DNA of 64,000 nucleotides, from positions 1 to 64,000 of the forward strand of contig NZ_JNZY01000012.1 in assembly GCF_000717655.1 (NCBI RefSeq), in the 5' to 3' direction. This stretch comes from Streptomyces katrae (lineage in GTDB: Bacteria > Actinomycetota > Actinomycetes > Streptomycetales > Streptomycetaceae). Numbering within the stretch: the stretch's first letter is position 1; each line of letters begins with the position of its first letter. This document shows positions 50,359 through 59,144 of the stretch, piece by piece. The notes beneath the pieces are model-generated. The model saw only the letters and a list, made by a program, of their open reading frames with translations, did not search any database and was not told where the DNA came from. The translations under genes and the position numbers were made by a program.

Positions 50359-51694
50359 GCTCGTCGAGCTCGGCGTGCAGCGCCTCGGCCAGGGCCGCCA
50401 GGTCCGGCACCGCCGCCGCATCGGCGACCAGGCCGTAGTGGACCGTGCCCTTGTACGTGGAGACCGCGACCGCGAGTGAGTGGCCGCGGGCGAGCGGGGC
50501 GAGCGGATAGACCTCCCGGACCCGGCTGCCGCCGAGGGAGAAGGTGAAGCTGGGCAGCGGGACGCTGGTGACCAGGATGTCGAAGAGCAGCCGGGCCGCC
50601 TGCGCGACCAGCGGGCCGCCGAGCCGGTGGCCGAGCGGGTGGACGTGGTCGGCCAGCAGCGCGACGGCCCCGGCGCCGCGGGCGGGTCCGGCCTCCTTGT
50701 TGCGGTCCATGCCGGTCCGCACCCGGTGCAGGCGCAGCAGCGGGTCCGGCTCGGCGAGGGGCAGCCGGAGCAGGTAGCCCGAGAGCCGGTTGCCGTACTG
50801 CGCGCCGCCCGGCCGGCGACGGGAGACCGGTATCAGGGCGCGCGGCCCGGGCCCCTCCGGCTCGGGGTCGCCGCGGCCCACCAGCCAGCGCCGCAGGGCG
50901 CCCGCGACCATGGCGATCAGGACGTCGTTGACGGTGCCTCCGGCGACCTTCCGGATGCGGTTGACGTCGTCGAGGTCGAGCGCGAGGCCCGCGACCGCGC
51001 GGGTGCCGGTCTGCGCCGGGACGGCCGTCAGGGCGGCCGGGACGCCGAGGGGCAGGCCGGCGCGGGCGACGGACGCGCCGATCTCCAGGGCCTGGCCGAC
51101 GTCCTGGACCCGGGCGGCCAGGACGCCGGGAAGGCTGCGCAGGGCGGAGCCGCCGGGCTGCGGTACGGGGGCCGGCCGCGCGGGACCCCGTATGGCCGGG
51201 CCCTCGTCGAAGAGCATGGCCGCCAGCGCGAGGGCGCCGAGCCCGTCGGCGAGGGCGTGGTGGAACTTGAAGAGCACCGCGAACGATCCCGGATCGGGTC
51301 CGGCCAGGACGTGCGCCTCCCAGGGCGGGCGGCTGCGGTCCAGCGGCCGCGCCATGAGGGGCCCGGCGGCGGCCTGCGGGTCGCCGGTGCGGACGAGGAA
51401 GACGTGCCGGGCCGGATCGAAGTCCGCGTCGGGCGACCAGGCGGCCGCGCCGATCGGCAGCAGCACGTCGTGAATGCGGCGGCGCAGGCCGGGGACGGCG
51501 GTGCAGCGGGCGGTGAGCAGTGCGGCGGCACGGACCGCGGGGTCGGGTCCCCGGCCGGGACCGGCGGCGGAATCGGAGCCCGGGTGCTGCGGGGCGGCTT
51601 CGAAGACCGCGAGGGCGCCGAGGTGCATGGGATGGGTGGCGGATTCGATCCGCCAGAAGGCGAGGTCGAGCGGCGAAAGGTGCTCGGTGGCCAC
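50339..51694 (-). CDS. Wax ester synthase/diacylglycerol acyltransferase-family protein
   Basis: A 451-residue WS/DGAT enzyme. The catalytic motif HHALADG (in FKFHHALADGLGAL) is intact, and the N-terminal LSPLDLAFWRIESATHPMH and C-terminal NRLSGYLLRLPLAE and VTSVPLPSFTFSLGGS blocks agree. It makes triacylglycerol or wax esters from acyl-CoA at the membrane, supporting lipid storage. GTG start at 51694. The stop codon lies within the operator repeats of the next gene. Confidence 0.9.
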   Translation of the reverse strand: MATEHLSPLDLAFWRIESATHPMHLGALAVFEAAPQHPGSDSAAGPGRGPDPAVRAAALLTARCTAVPGLRRRIHDVLLPIGAAAWSPDADFDPARHVFLVRTGDPQAAAGPLMARPLDRSRPPWEAHVLAGPDPGSFAVLFKFHHALADGLGALALAAMLFDEGPAIRGPARPAPVPQPGGSALRSLPGVLAARVQDVGQALEIGASVARAGLPLGVPAALTAVPAQTGTRAVAGLALDLDDVNRIRKVAGGTVNDVLIAMVAGALRRWLVGRGDPEPEGPGPRALIPVSRRRPGGAQYGNRLSGYLLRLPLAEPDPLLRLHRVRTGMDRNKEAGPARGAGAVALLADHVHPLGHRLGGPLVAQAARLLFDILVTSVPLPSFTFSLGGSRVREVYPLAPLARGHSLAVAVSTYKGTVHYGLVADAAAVPDLAALAEALHAELDELVREVS

Positions 51695-51905
51695 GTAGTG
51701 CCTCTCGTGCGGTGGCAGAGGTGGAAGTCAACCCCTTTCGGACTCCTACGATCAAGTAGCCACCCTTTGGATACGCCTGTTGATCGATGGCGACCGGCTG
51801 GTCAGCGCAGCGGAGCGGCTGCCCCGCCGCTGCCGGCGGGCGGGTGCAGACTGGCTGGAAAGAAGTTCAGCCCGACCGTGACGGCGCAGTCCGGAGGTGT
51901 CGACC

Positions 51906-52997
51906 ATGTCCGAGGTGCTCCTGCTCGCAGGGACCCGCAAGGGCCTCTTCATCGGCCGCAGGCGGGGCGGCGGCCCCTGGGAGCTGAACGGGCCGCATTT
52001 CAACGCCCAGGCCGTCTACGCCGTCGCGGTCGACCGGCGGCGGCCGGTACCCCGGCTGCTCGTCGGCGGGGACAGCTCGCACTGGGGGCCGTCCGTGTTC
52101 AGCTCCGACGACCTGGGGGCGAGCTGGCAGGAGCCCGCGGAGCCCGCCGTGAAGTTCCCGAAGGACACCGGAGCCTCGCTGGAGCGGGTCTGGCAGCTGC
52201 ATCCGGCCGGCCCGGAGGCGCCGGACGTGGTCTACGCGGGGACGGAGCCGGCCGCGCTGTTCCGCTCGACGGACCGCGGGAAGTCCTTCGAGCTGGTCCG
52301 CCCGCTGTGGGAGCACCCGAGCCGCAAGAGCTGGGTGCCGGGCGGCGGCGGTGAGGGCCTGCACACGGTGCTGACGGACCCCGCCGACCCCGACGCGGTG
52401 ACGGTGGCGGTCTCCACCGCCGGGGTGTTCCGCACCCTGGACGGCGGCGCCGGCTGGGCCCCGTCCAACCATGGGGTCTCGGCGGTGTTCCTGCCGGATC
52501 CGCATCCGGAGTTCGGCCAGTGCGTGCACAAGGTCGCCCAGGATGCCGGCAACCGGAAGCGGCTGTACCTGCAGAACCACTGGGGCGTGTACCGCAGCGA
52601 CGACGCCGGGGCCCGGTGGACCGACATCGGCGCGGGCCTGCCCTCCGACTTCGGCTTCGCGGTGGCCGCGCACCCGCACCGGCCGGACACCGCGTACGTC
52701 TTCCCGCTCAACGCCGACTCCGACCGGGTCCCGGCGGAGCACCGCTGCCGCGTCTTCCGTACGCAGGACGCGGGCGCCACCTGGGAGCCGCTCACGCGCG
52801 GGCTGCCGGCCGGGGACCACTACGGGACGGTGCTGCGGGACGCCCTGTGCACGGACGACGCGGACCCGGCGGGGGTCTACTTCGGCAACCGCAACGGCGA
52901 GCTGTACGCCAGCCACGACGACGGGGACAGCTGGCAGTTGCTGGCCGAGCACCTGCCGGACGTGCTGTGCGTACGGGCGGCGGTGCTGGCTCACTGA
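51906..52997 (+). CDS. BNR/Asp-box beta-propeller protein
   Basis: A 363-residue propeller related to sialidases and sortilin. Six Asp-boxes are visible: SSDDLGASW, STDRGKSF, TLDGGAGW, SDDAGARW, TQDAGATW and SHDDGDSW. The catalytic Arg triad and Tyr/Glu of true sialidases are not apparent, and there is no signal peptide, so it is better read as a non-sialidase propeller. GGAGG is 8 bp before the ATG at 51906. The next gene, ung, starts 24 bp after its stop, so they may be cotranscribed. Confidence 0.87.
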   Translation: MSEVLLLAGTRKGLFIGRRRGGGPWELNGPHFNAQAVYAVAVDRRRPVPRLLVGGDSSHWGPSVFSSDDLGASWQEPAEPAVKFPKDTGASLERVWQLHPAGPEAPDVVYAGTEPAALFRSTDRGKSFELVRPLWEHPSRKSWVPGGGGEGLHTVLTDPADPDAVTVAVSTAGVFRTLDGGAGWAPSNHGVSAVFLPDPHPEFGQCVHKVAQDAGNRKRLYLQNHWGVYRSDDAGARWTDIGAGLPSDFGFAVAAHPHRPDTAYVFPLNADSDRVPAEHRCRVFRTQDAGATWEPLTRGLPAGDHYGTVLRDALCTDDADPAGVYFGNRNGELYASHDDGDSWQLLAEHLPDVLCVRAAVLAH

Positions 52998-53020
52998 ATG
53001 GGCCAGTAGAGTGACTCCCC

Positions 53021-53707
53021 GTGGCAGCACGACCGTTGAACGAGATCGTCGAGCCGGGCTGGGCCCGGGCTCTGGAGCCGGTGGCGACGCAGATCGCCGC
53101 GATGGGCGACTTCCTTCGCTCCGAGATCGCGGCGGGGAGGACGTACCTGCCGGCCGGGGCGAACGTACTGCGCGCCTTCCAGCAGCCCTTCGACGACGTG
53201 AAGGTGCTGATCGTCGGCCAGGACCCGTACCCCACCCCGGGGCACGCGATGGGCCTGTCCTTCTCGGTCGCTCCCGACGTCAGCCCGTGGCCGCCCAGCC
53301 TGGACAACATCTTCCGCGAGCTGTACGCGGACCTCGGGGTGGCCCGGCCGGCGAACGGGGACCTCACCCCGTGGACGCGGCAGGGGGTGCTGCTGCTGAA
53401 CCGCGCGCTGACCACCGCCCCGCGCAAGACCGGGGGCCATCGCGGCAAGGGCTGGGAGGCCGTCACCGAGCAGGCCATCCGGGCGCTGGCCGCGCGCGGG
53501 AAGCCCCTCGTGTCGGTGCTGTGGGGCCGGGACGCCCGCAATCTGCGGCCGCTGCTGGGCGAGTTGCCGGCCGTGGAGTCCGTCCACCCCTCCCCCATGT
53601 CCGCGGCGAACGGGTTCTTCGGATCCAGGCCGTTCAGCCGGACGAACGACCTGCTGGTCCGCCAGGGAGCACAGCCGGTGGACTGGCGGCTCCCCTCCGC
53701 CAGTTGA
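53021..53707 (+). CDS. ung: Uracil-DNA glycosylase
   Basis: A 228-residue family-1 UNG. Motif A is [20 protein letters not shown] with catalytic Asp68. The DNA-intercalation motif is [14 protein letters not shown] with His189, and [11 protein letters not shown] is normal. It removes uracil from DNA to start base excision repair. GTG start at 53021. It lies 24 bp after the Asp-box gene. A 40-bp inverted repeat begins at its stop codon. Confidence 0.96.
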   Translation: MAARPLNEIVEPGWARALEPVATQIAAMGDFLRSEIAAGRTYLPAGANVLRAFQQPFDDVKVLIVGQDPYPTPGHAMGLSFSVAPDVSPWPPSLDNIFRELYADLGVARPANGDLTPWTRQGVLLLNRALTTAPRKTGGHRGKGWEAVTEQAIRALAARGKPLVSVLWGRDARNLRPLLGELPAVESVHPSPMSAANGFFGSRPFSRTNDLLVRQGAQPVDWRLPSAS

Positions 53708-53746
53708 TTTATCCGTTGAACGGTATACGACATTCAACGGATAAAT
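53707..53746. promoter_or_regulatory. AT-rich inverted repeat between ung and the CbiX-like gene
   Basis: ATTTATCCGTTGA and TCAACGGATAAAT are perfect 13-bp arms around ACGGTATACGACAT. The first base is the last base of the ung stop codon. It is notably AT-rich for this genome and has no T-run, so an operator for the gene at 53817 is at least as likely as a terminator. Confidence 0.55.
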
Positions 53747-53816
53747 ACGGACAGAAGCCGCCCGATGAGGCCCTGCCCGAACACTCGGTTCCGATAAGCC
53801 AGTAGCATGCGGCGCC

Positions 53817-54737
53817 ATGAGCTCCCCCACTGGGCCCGCAAATGGCCTGCCCGTACGAATGCCGCGACCCCGCCCTGCCGGACGGCACCGCCGACCCGAG
53901 CCCGCGGTGGCGCCCGAGGGCGCGCCCGCGCTGGTGCTCGCCGTGCCCGGTGCCCCTTCGGCCGCCTCGCGGGGGCTGGCGGAAGAGATCATCAGCATCG
54001 GCCGCTCCGAGCTGCCGGGCCTGGACGCCCGCATCGGCTTCCTCGAGGGTGACGACGCCGAGGGCTCCGAGTTCCCGGCCCTCGCCGACGTGCTGACCGC
54101 GGTCGCGGCCGAGCGCGTCGCGCGCGCGGAGTTCGCCCGCGCCGCCGGCCACGAGGTACCCGCGCCGACCGGCCCGGATGCCGTGGTCGTCCCGCTGCTG
54201 GCCGGCCCCGACGCCGACCTGCTGCGCCGGATGCGCCAGGCCGTCATGGACTCCTCGGCCGCCGCCGAGCTGGCCGAGGTGCTCGGCCCGCACCCGCTGC
54301 TCGCCGAGGGCCTGCACGTGCGGCTCTCCGAGGCGGGCCTGGCCCGCGCCGACCGCGCGCGGCTGTTCACCGTCACCACCGCCGCCGACGGCATCATCGT
54401 GGCCACCACCGGCGGCGCGGAGGCCGTCCAGGTCGCGGGTGTCACCGGCATGCTGCTGGCCGCCCGCCTCGCGGTGCCCGTCAAGGCCGCCGCGCTCGAC
54501 CAGGAGGGCTCGGTGGCCGCGGTCGCCGAGCAGCTGCGCAGCGAGGGCTCCACGCAGCTCGCGCTGGCCCCCTACCTGATCGGTCCGGAAGCCGCCGAGG
54601 GGCTGCTGGACACGGCGTGCAAGGAGGCCGACTGCGCCGCCTCCGAGGTACTCGGTGCCTACTCGGCGCTCGGCAAGCTCGTCGTCACCCAGTACTCCGC
54701 GGCGCTCGGCCTCTCCCAGGGCGCCGCTGCCCACTGA
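53817..54737 (+). CDS. CbiX/sirohydrochlorin chelatase-like protein
   Basis: A 306-residue protein with a two-domain CbiX-like layout. The first domain runs ALVLAVPGAPSAASRGLAEEI, LDARIGFLEG, VVVPLLAGPDADLLRRMRQAV. The second ends LALAPYLIGPEAAEGLLDTACKEADC and has ALGKLVVTQYSAAL. In true chelatases the first strand ends in a catalytic His (AHGS); here it reads AVPGAP, so that metal site is missing. It may be a structural homologue without chelatase activity. No strong ribosome site precedes the ATG at 53817. Confidence 0.75.
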   Translation: MSSPTGPANGLPVRMPRPRPAGRHRRPEPAVAPEGAPALVLAVPGAPSAASRGLAEEIISIGRSELPGLDARIGFLEGDDAEGSEFPALADVLTAVAAERVARAEFARAAGHEVPAPTGPDAVVVPLLAGPDADLLRRMRQAVMDSSAAAELAEVLGPHPLLAEGLHVRLSEAGLARADRARLFTVTTAADGIIVATTGGAEAVQVAGVTGMLLAARLAVPVKAAALDQEGSVAAVAEQLRSEGSTQLALAPYLIGPEAAEGLLDTACKEADCAASEVLGAYSALGKLVVTQYSAALGLSQGAAAH

Positions 54738-54826
54738 TCCTTCCCAGGACCGCTCGTACGAGGGCCCGCGCCCCGGATTCTTGCCGGGGCGCGGGCCCTC
54801 GGCCGTGCGCACACGGGTGGCCGTGG

Positions 54827-55912
54827 TCAGCCGAAGACCACGCAAGTGGCGGCGGGAACCGCCACCGAGCCGGCCCGGCGCGGCTGCCCGGTCAGCGGGT
54901 CGACGTCGAACCAGGTGACGTCCCCGGAGCGTTCGTTGGCCACGTACAGCCGGCGCCCCCCGGGTTCGGCGGCGAGGTCCCGCGGCCAGCTGCCTCCGCA
55001 GTCCACGCTGCCCGTGAGCCGCGGTTTCGCGGCCGCGTCGGCGAGCGAGAGGGTGGCGATGGTGTCGGCTCCGCGGACCGCGGCCCAGACGAACCGGCCG
55101 TCGGGCGAGGCCACCACGGCCGAGGGATAGGCCCGTACGCCTCCTGGAGCGCCCGCAGAGGCGATCGGAACCTCGTCGACCGGTTCCAGTTGCCCGGAGA
55201 CCGGATTCCAGCGGCAGACGGTCAGCTGTGGCTCCAGCTCGTGCAGGACGTAGACCGCCTCGCCGTCCGGGTGGAAGGCCAGGTGGCGCGGCCCCGTCCC
55301 GGCGCGCAGCGCGGTCTCGCCGTGCAGGCGCAGCGCCCCGGCGGTCTGGTCCGGTGCGCAGATACGGACCGAATCGGTGCCGAGGTCCACGCTGAGCACC
55401 CAGCGGCCGCTCGGATCGGGCAGCACCTGGTGGGCGTGCGGCCGTTCCTGGCGGCTCGTGTCGGGCCCGGAGCCCCGGTGGGCGAGGACCGCGGGGGGCC
55501 CGGACAGGGCGCCGTCCGGGGCGAGCGGGATGCTGCTGACGCTGCCGGAGGTGTAGTTGGCGGTCAGCAGCCGGCGCCCGGCCACGCTGAGATGGGTCGG
55601 TCCGGAGCCGCCGACGCGGACGGCCGGGCCGAAGGCGGTGAGGCCCTCGGGGCTGGGCCGGAAGGCGGCGGCCGCACCCTGCTCCGTCTCGCTCACGGCG
55701 TAGAGCACGCCGGTGGCCCGGTCGACGGTGAGGTACGAGGGGTCCGCGACCGCATCGGTGACGGAGAGCAGGGTCAGCGCACCGGTCGCGGGGTCCACGG
55801 CCGCGGTGGTGATGCCGCGGCCGCCTGCCGAGGTGAACGAGCCGATGTGGACCCGGTGTCCGCCGCTCCGGGCTCTTTCGTACGTGCCCTCGGTACCGTC
55901 CGCGTCGCCCAC
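54827..55912 (-). CDS. Lactonase-family beta-propeller protein
   Basis: A 361-residue seven-bladed propeller like YbhE/6-phosphogluconolactonase. Landmarks are VHIGSFTSAGGRGITTAAVDPATGAL, GPTHLSVAGRRLLTANYTSGSVS, RPHAHQVLPDPSGRWVLSVDLGTDSV and GPRHLAFHPDGEAVYVLHELEPQL. It probably hydrolyses a sugar lactone. There is no clear signal peptide. GGAGAGGGG lies 8 bp before the GTG at 55912. It is 59 bp downstream of the nitric oxide synthase gene on the same strand. Confidence 0.85.
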   Translation of the reverse strand: MGDADGTEGTYERARSGGHRVHIGSFTSAGGRGITTAAVDPATGALTLLSVTDAVADPSYLTVDRATGVLYAVSETEQGAAAAFRPSPEGLTAFGPAVRVGGSGPTHLSVAGRRLLTANYTSGSVSSIPLAPDGALSGPPAVLAHRGSGPDTSRQERPHAHQVLPDPSGRWVLSVDLGTDSVRICAPDQTAGALRLHGETALRAGTGPRHLAFHPDGEAVYVLHELEPQLTVCRWNPVSGQLEPVDEVPIASAGAPGGVRAYPSAVVASPDGRFVWAAVRGADTIATLSLADAAAKPRLTGSVDCGGSWPRDLAAEPGGRRLYVANERSGDVTWFDVDPLTGQPRRAGSVAVPAATCVVFG

Positions 55913-55971
55913 GGGATGCCCCTCTCCACCGTTCCGGATCGATCCGTGCGGAGCCGACGGTAACAGAAGGT

Positions 55972-57108
55972 CTAGACCAGATCCCGTCCTCGGGCGCGTT
56001 CCTGTGCGCCGGGGTGGTGTACGTACGCCGTCGAGCTCGGCCGGTCGTCGTACGTGCGGTGGAAGACCGCTGTGGCGGATCCCGAGATCGGGGGCACGAT
56101 CCACGACCAGTCGGCGCCCACGTCGCGCCCCTTGCGCTCCTCGCGCTCTATGTGGCTCAGGAAGCGCCGCGATTCGGTGTGGTGGTCCGCGATGGTGACG
56201 CCCGCCCGGTCGTAGGAGTGCAGAACGGCCCGGTTGAGCTCGACGAGCGCGCGGTCCTTCCACAGCGAGCGGTCGCTGGAGGTGTCCAGGCCCAGCCGCC
56301 GGGCGACGGCGGGGAGGAGGTTGTACCGGTCGGTGTCCGCGAGGTTGCGGGCGCCGATCTCGGTTCCCATGTACCAGCCGTTGAACGGCGCGGCCGGGTA
56401 GTGGATGCCGCCGATCTCCAGGCACATGTTGGAGATGGCGGGTACCGCGTGCCAGCGCAGTCCCCAGTCTGCCCAGCTCGCGTCGTCGGGGTGCTCGATC
56501 GGGACCTCCAGCACGGCGTCGGCGGGAGTGTCGAACCAGCGGGGCTTGTCGTCGACGCCCTGGACCACGAGCGGCAGCAGGTCGAAGGGGGTTCCGGCGC
56601 CCCCGGCCCAGCCGAGGGCGAGCAGCGCGCTGGTGAGGGGTGCGTTGCGGGCATCGCCCACGGTCACGGAGTGGTGGTCGCCGTAGCCGGCGTACCGGAC
56701 GAGCTGTTCGCTCCAGATCAGCGGGCCCGGGCGGTCCGGGGTGTCCGGGGCGAAGACGGTGATGGTCGGTCTGACGCGGCCCCCGTTGGTCGCGTCGCGC
56801 AGGTGCTCGAAGCACTCGGCGGCGATGTCGTCGGCCGCGGTGAGCTCGCGACGGTCGCGCACGCGCAGCGAGTTCCAGTACAGCCTGCCTATGCAGCGGT
56901 TACTGTTGCGCCAGGCGACACGGGCCCCGTGGACGAGCTCCTGCGGGGTGTGCCGGTAGCTTCCGCTCTCCGCGAGCTCGGCCCGCACGGCGGCGAGCCG
57001 GGCCCGGGGATCACCGGCCTGCGGATTCTCCCGGTGGAAGAGTCGGATGAACTCCTCGGCCGCTTCCCACACTTGGGCTGTGGTCGAGCGCTGTTGAAGT
57101 ATTTCCAT
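55972..57108 (-). CDS. nos: Bacterial nitric oxide synthase oxygenase
   Basis: A 378-residue oxygenase-only NOS. The haem-thiolate Cys72 is in VAWRNSNRCIGRLYW. The arginine-binding Glu250 is in PFNGWYMGTEIGARNL, and the pterin-side block DWSWIVPPISGSATAVFH is present. It oxidises L-arginine to citrulline and NO with electrons from a separate reductase, which is not encoded nearby. Known roles in bacteria are oxidative-stress protection and, in some streptomycetes, nitration. Start ATG at 57108; an AT-rich promoter region lies upstream. Confidence 0.95.
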   Translation of the reverse strand: MEILQQRSTTAQVWEAAEEFIRLFHRENPQAGDPRARLAAVRAELAESGSYRHTPQELVHGARVAWRNSNRCIGRLYWNSLRVRDRRELTAADDIAAECFEHLRDATNGGRVRPTITVFAPDTPDRPGPLIWSEQLVRYAGYGDHHSVTVGDARNAPLTSALLALGWAGGAGTPFDLLPLVVQGVDDKPRWFDTPADAVLEVPIEHPDDASWADWGLRWHAVPAISNMCLEIGGIHYPAAPFNGWYMGTEIGARNLADTDRYNLLPAVARRLGLDTSSDRSLWKDRALVELNRAVLHSYDRAGVTIADHHTESRRFLSHIEREERKGRDVGADWSWIVPPISGSATAVFHRTYDDRPSSTAYVHHPGAQERARGRDLV

Positions 57109-57333
57109 CCCGGGCGGTTACCCCCTGTCCGACCAGATCCACCCTGTACGTGCCGGATGAATGTGCAATCAACAATCACCCGTTGTACATGCCGCAGGTC
57201 AGCGGCATACGGCACGCGCGTCCGGAACACTCCACTGAGTGGTCTTCGGGCCGTTGCCCTGCGGAGCGGGGCTGACAGGGCGTAGGATCCGCCGTCATCA
57301 GGTCTCTGACCTCGGAAATCATGCGGGACCGAG

Positions 57334-57358
57334 GGCCCGGCCCTATGGCGGCCGGGCC
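57334..57358 (-). terminator. Stem-loop after the first FUSC gene
   Basis: GGCCCGGCC-CTATGGC-GGCCGGGCC is a perfect 9-bp stem 16 bp beyond the stop at 57374. The rest of the gap up to the nos start (57109-57333) holds the nos promoter and a 7-bp inverted repeat (ATGCCGC/GCGGCAT) at 57189-57208. Confidence 0.7.
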
Positions 57359-57373
57359 GTCGTCCGGCCGGTA

Positions 57374-58879
57374 TCAGGCGCTGATGACGAGGGGCGAGCG
57401 CGGGTCGGTGCGCAGCGGGGCGTGGAGGGCCACGAGGGCGTGCTCCAAGCCGTGCAGGTGCGCGAGGGCCGGTTCCGCGGCGGCGGGCCGGGGGTGACTG
57501 CTGGGAACGGCGGGTCCCGTCGTGGCCTGCGGAGTGGTCAGCGCCTCCACGGCGGCCTCCACCCGCCAGCAGGCCGCGGCCAGTCGGGCGTCGTGCGAGG
57601 CCTGCGGATCGGCGGCGACGGCCACCAGGCCGCGCACCTCCCGGGCGCAGTCGTCGAGCAGCCCGAGGACCTGCCGGGCCCGGGCCTTGCGGGCGCGCAG
57701 CGGGCTCAGCGGGTGGACGAGGGGCGCGAGCGCCATCCGTACGCGGCCCAGCAGCAGTTCGAGTTCGGCAGCGTGCGGGGCGGGATCGGCGTCCGGGTCC
57801 CCGGCCAAGCGGTCGAGGGAGGCCGCGGTGGAGGCCCGTACGCAGTGCAGGGCCCGCTGGATCCAGGCTTCGTTGGCGGCGTGCGTGGTCACCGGGAGGA
57901 CGAGCACCACGGCGAGGGCGGCGCCCAGCGCGCCGATCGCGGTCTCCTGGAAGCGCAGGACCAGCAGCCCGGGGTGCAGGACGCCGAGGAGCCCGTACAG
58001 CAGCCCGGCCATGACGGTGACGAAGAACATCATCCAGGAGTACGAGGGGGCCGCGGTGTAGAAGATCCCGAAGACGCACACGGCGACCAGTGCGGCGGTG
58101 GGGGCGGGCGCGCCGTGCAGCGGTACGGCGATCAGCAGCCCGGCGGCGATGCCGACGACCGTGCCGAGGACCCGGCGGAACCCGCGGACGAGGGTCTCGC
58201 CCCGGGAGGCCGTGTTGACGAAGATCCACCAGGCGGTGCCGACGGCCCAGTACCAGCGGTCGTCGGAGAGCGCCTGGCCGATACCGAGGGCGAAGGCGCA
58301 GGCGGCGGTGGCCTGGAAGGCCTGCCGCGTGGTCGGCCGGGCGAGCCCGGTGCCGGGCAGGCCGGGCGGGGCGGCGGGCGGCGGGGTGCGCCGCTCGATG
58401 GGCCACAGCAGGAACCGCACCGCGCCGGCGGAGAGCAGCGCCAGTCCGACGGCGGCGTACAGCTCGGGCAGCTGGCCGGGGACGGCGTGCAGGAACTGGG
58501 TGACGAAGAACATCATGAAGCCGAAGATCCCGAGGGCGTGCCCGCGCGGCCCCCAGCGGCGGGCGTAGACCCCGGCGAACACGACCGCGAGGAAGGCGGC
58601 GTCCCGGGCGAGCGGCACCCCGTGCAGGGTGGTGGCCAGCGCGAGGACGGGGAAACCGGCGACGGGGAGCAGGGCGCTGGTCACGCGCTGGGCCCGCACG
58701 GTCGGGTCGAGCACGGTGAACAGGGTGAGCAGGGCCGCGAGTCCCCCGGTGATGGAGGCGGTGAGGGAGAGGCCGCACAGCTCGGCCACGGCGACGGCGA
58801 GCCCGACGCCGAGCACGGCCCGCAGGGAGTTCCTCAGTCTCAGGCGCCCCGGATCCGGAGCCACGAACATTCTCTTCAC
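57374..58879 (-). CDS. FUSC-family membrane protein
   Basis: A 501-residue membrane protein with two hydrophobic blocks of about five helices each (residues 15-165 and 185-335) and a cytoplasmic helical C-terminus. The second block is the FUSC-like module (ALSDDRWYWAVGTAWWIFVNTASRGETLVRGFRRVLGTVVGIAAG). Relatives such as AaeB and aluminium-activated transporters export aromatic acids or similar compounds. Start ATG at 58879. The methyltransferase gene upstream ends 265 bp away, with no gene recognised in that gap. Confidence 0.87.
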   Translation of the reverse strand: MKRMFVAPDPGRLRLRNSLRAVLGVGLAVAVAELCGLSLTASITGGLAALLTLFTVLDPTVRAQRVTSALLPVAGFPVLALATTLHGVPLARDAAFLAVVFAGVYARRWGPRGHALGIFGFMMFFVTQFLHAVPGQLPELYAAVGLALLSAGAVRFLLWPIERRTPPPAAPPGLPGTGLARPTTRQAFQATAACAFALGIGQALSDDRWYWAVGTAWWIFVNTASRGETLVRGFRRVLGTVVGIAAGLLIAVPLHGAPAPTAALVAVCVFGIFYTAAPSYSWMMFFVTVMAGLLYGLLGVLHPGLLVLRFQETAIGALGAALAVVLVLPVTTHAANEAWIQRALHCVRASTAASLDRLAGDPDADPAPHAAELELLLGRVRMALAPLVHPLSPLRARKARARQVLGLLDDCAREVRGLVAVAADPQASHDARLAAACWRVEAAVEALTTPQATTGPAVPSSHPRPAAAEPALAHLHGLEHALVALHAPLRTDPRSPLVISA

Positions 58880-59144
58880 GGCGGTGTGCCGCCCCCCTCG
58901 AGGTGGTGCGCGCCGTCCCGGCGGCCGCCCGGGGGTGGTGGGCGGCAGGCGGGCACGACGAAGGCACCGCGCTCCGGACCGGCCTCGTTGCCGCCCGGCG
59001 CTGCGCGGCGCCGTAAGTACATGGATACGACACAGATAAGCATCCGAAGGCCCACTGGCTCAACTCAGCCCCGGATCACTGGGCCATTGGCGCAGTTCTG
59101 AGGTCCGGATTTCGGCCACCCGCGGCCAACGGACCAGCAGGGGC

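Noticed and set aside
51906..52997. True exo-alpha-sialidase
   Set aside because: Asp-boxes are present, but I could not see the sialidase arginine triad and there is no export signal.
57189..57208. ATGCCGC/GCGGCAT repeat as a defined nos operator
   Set aside because: Only 7-bp arms in GC-rich sequence about 80 bp before the start; too weak to list as a separate feature, so it is mentioned only in the gap description.
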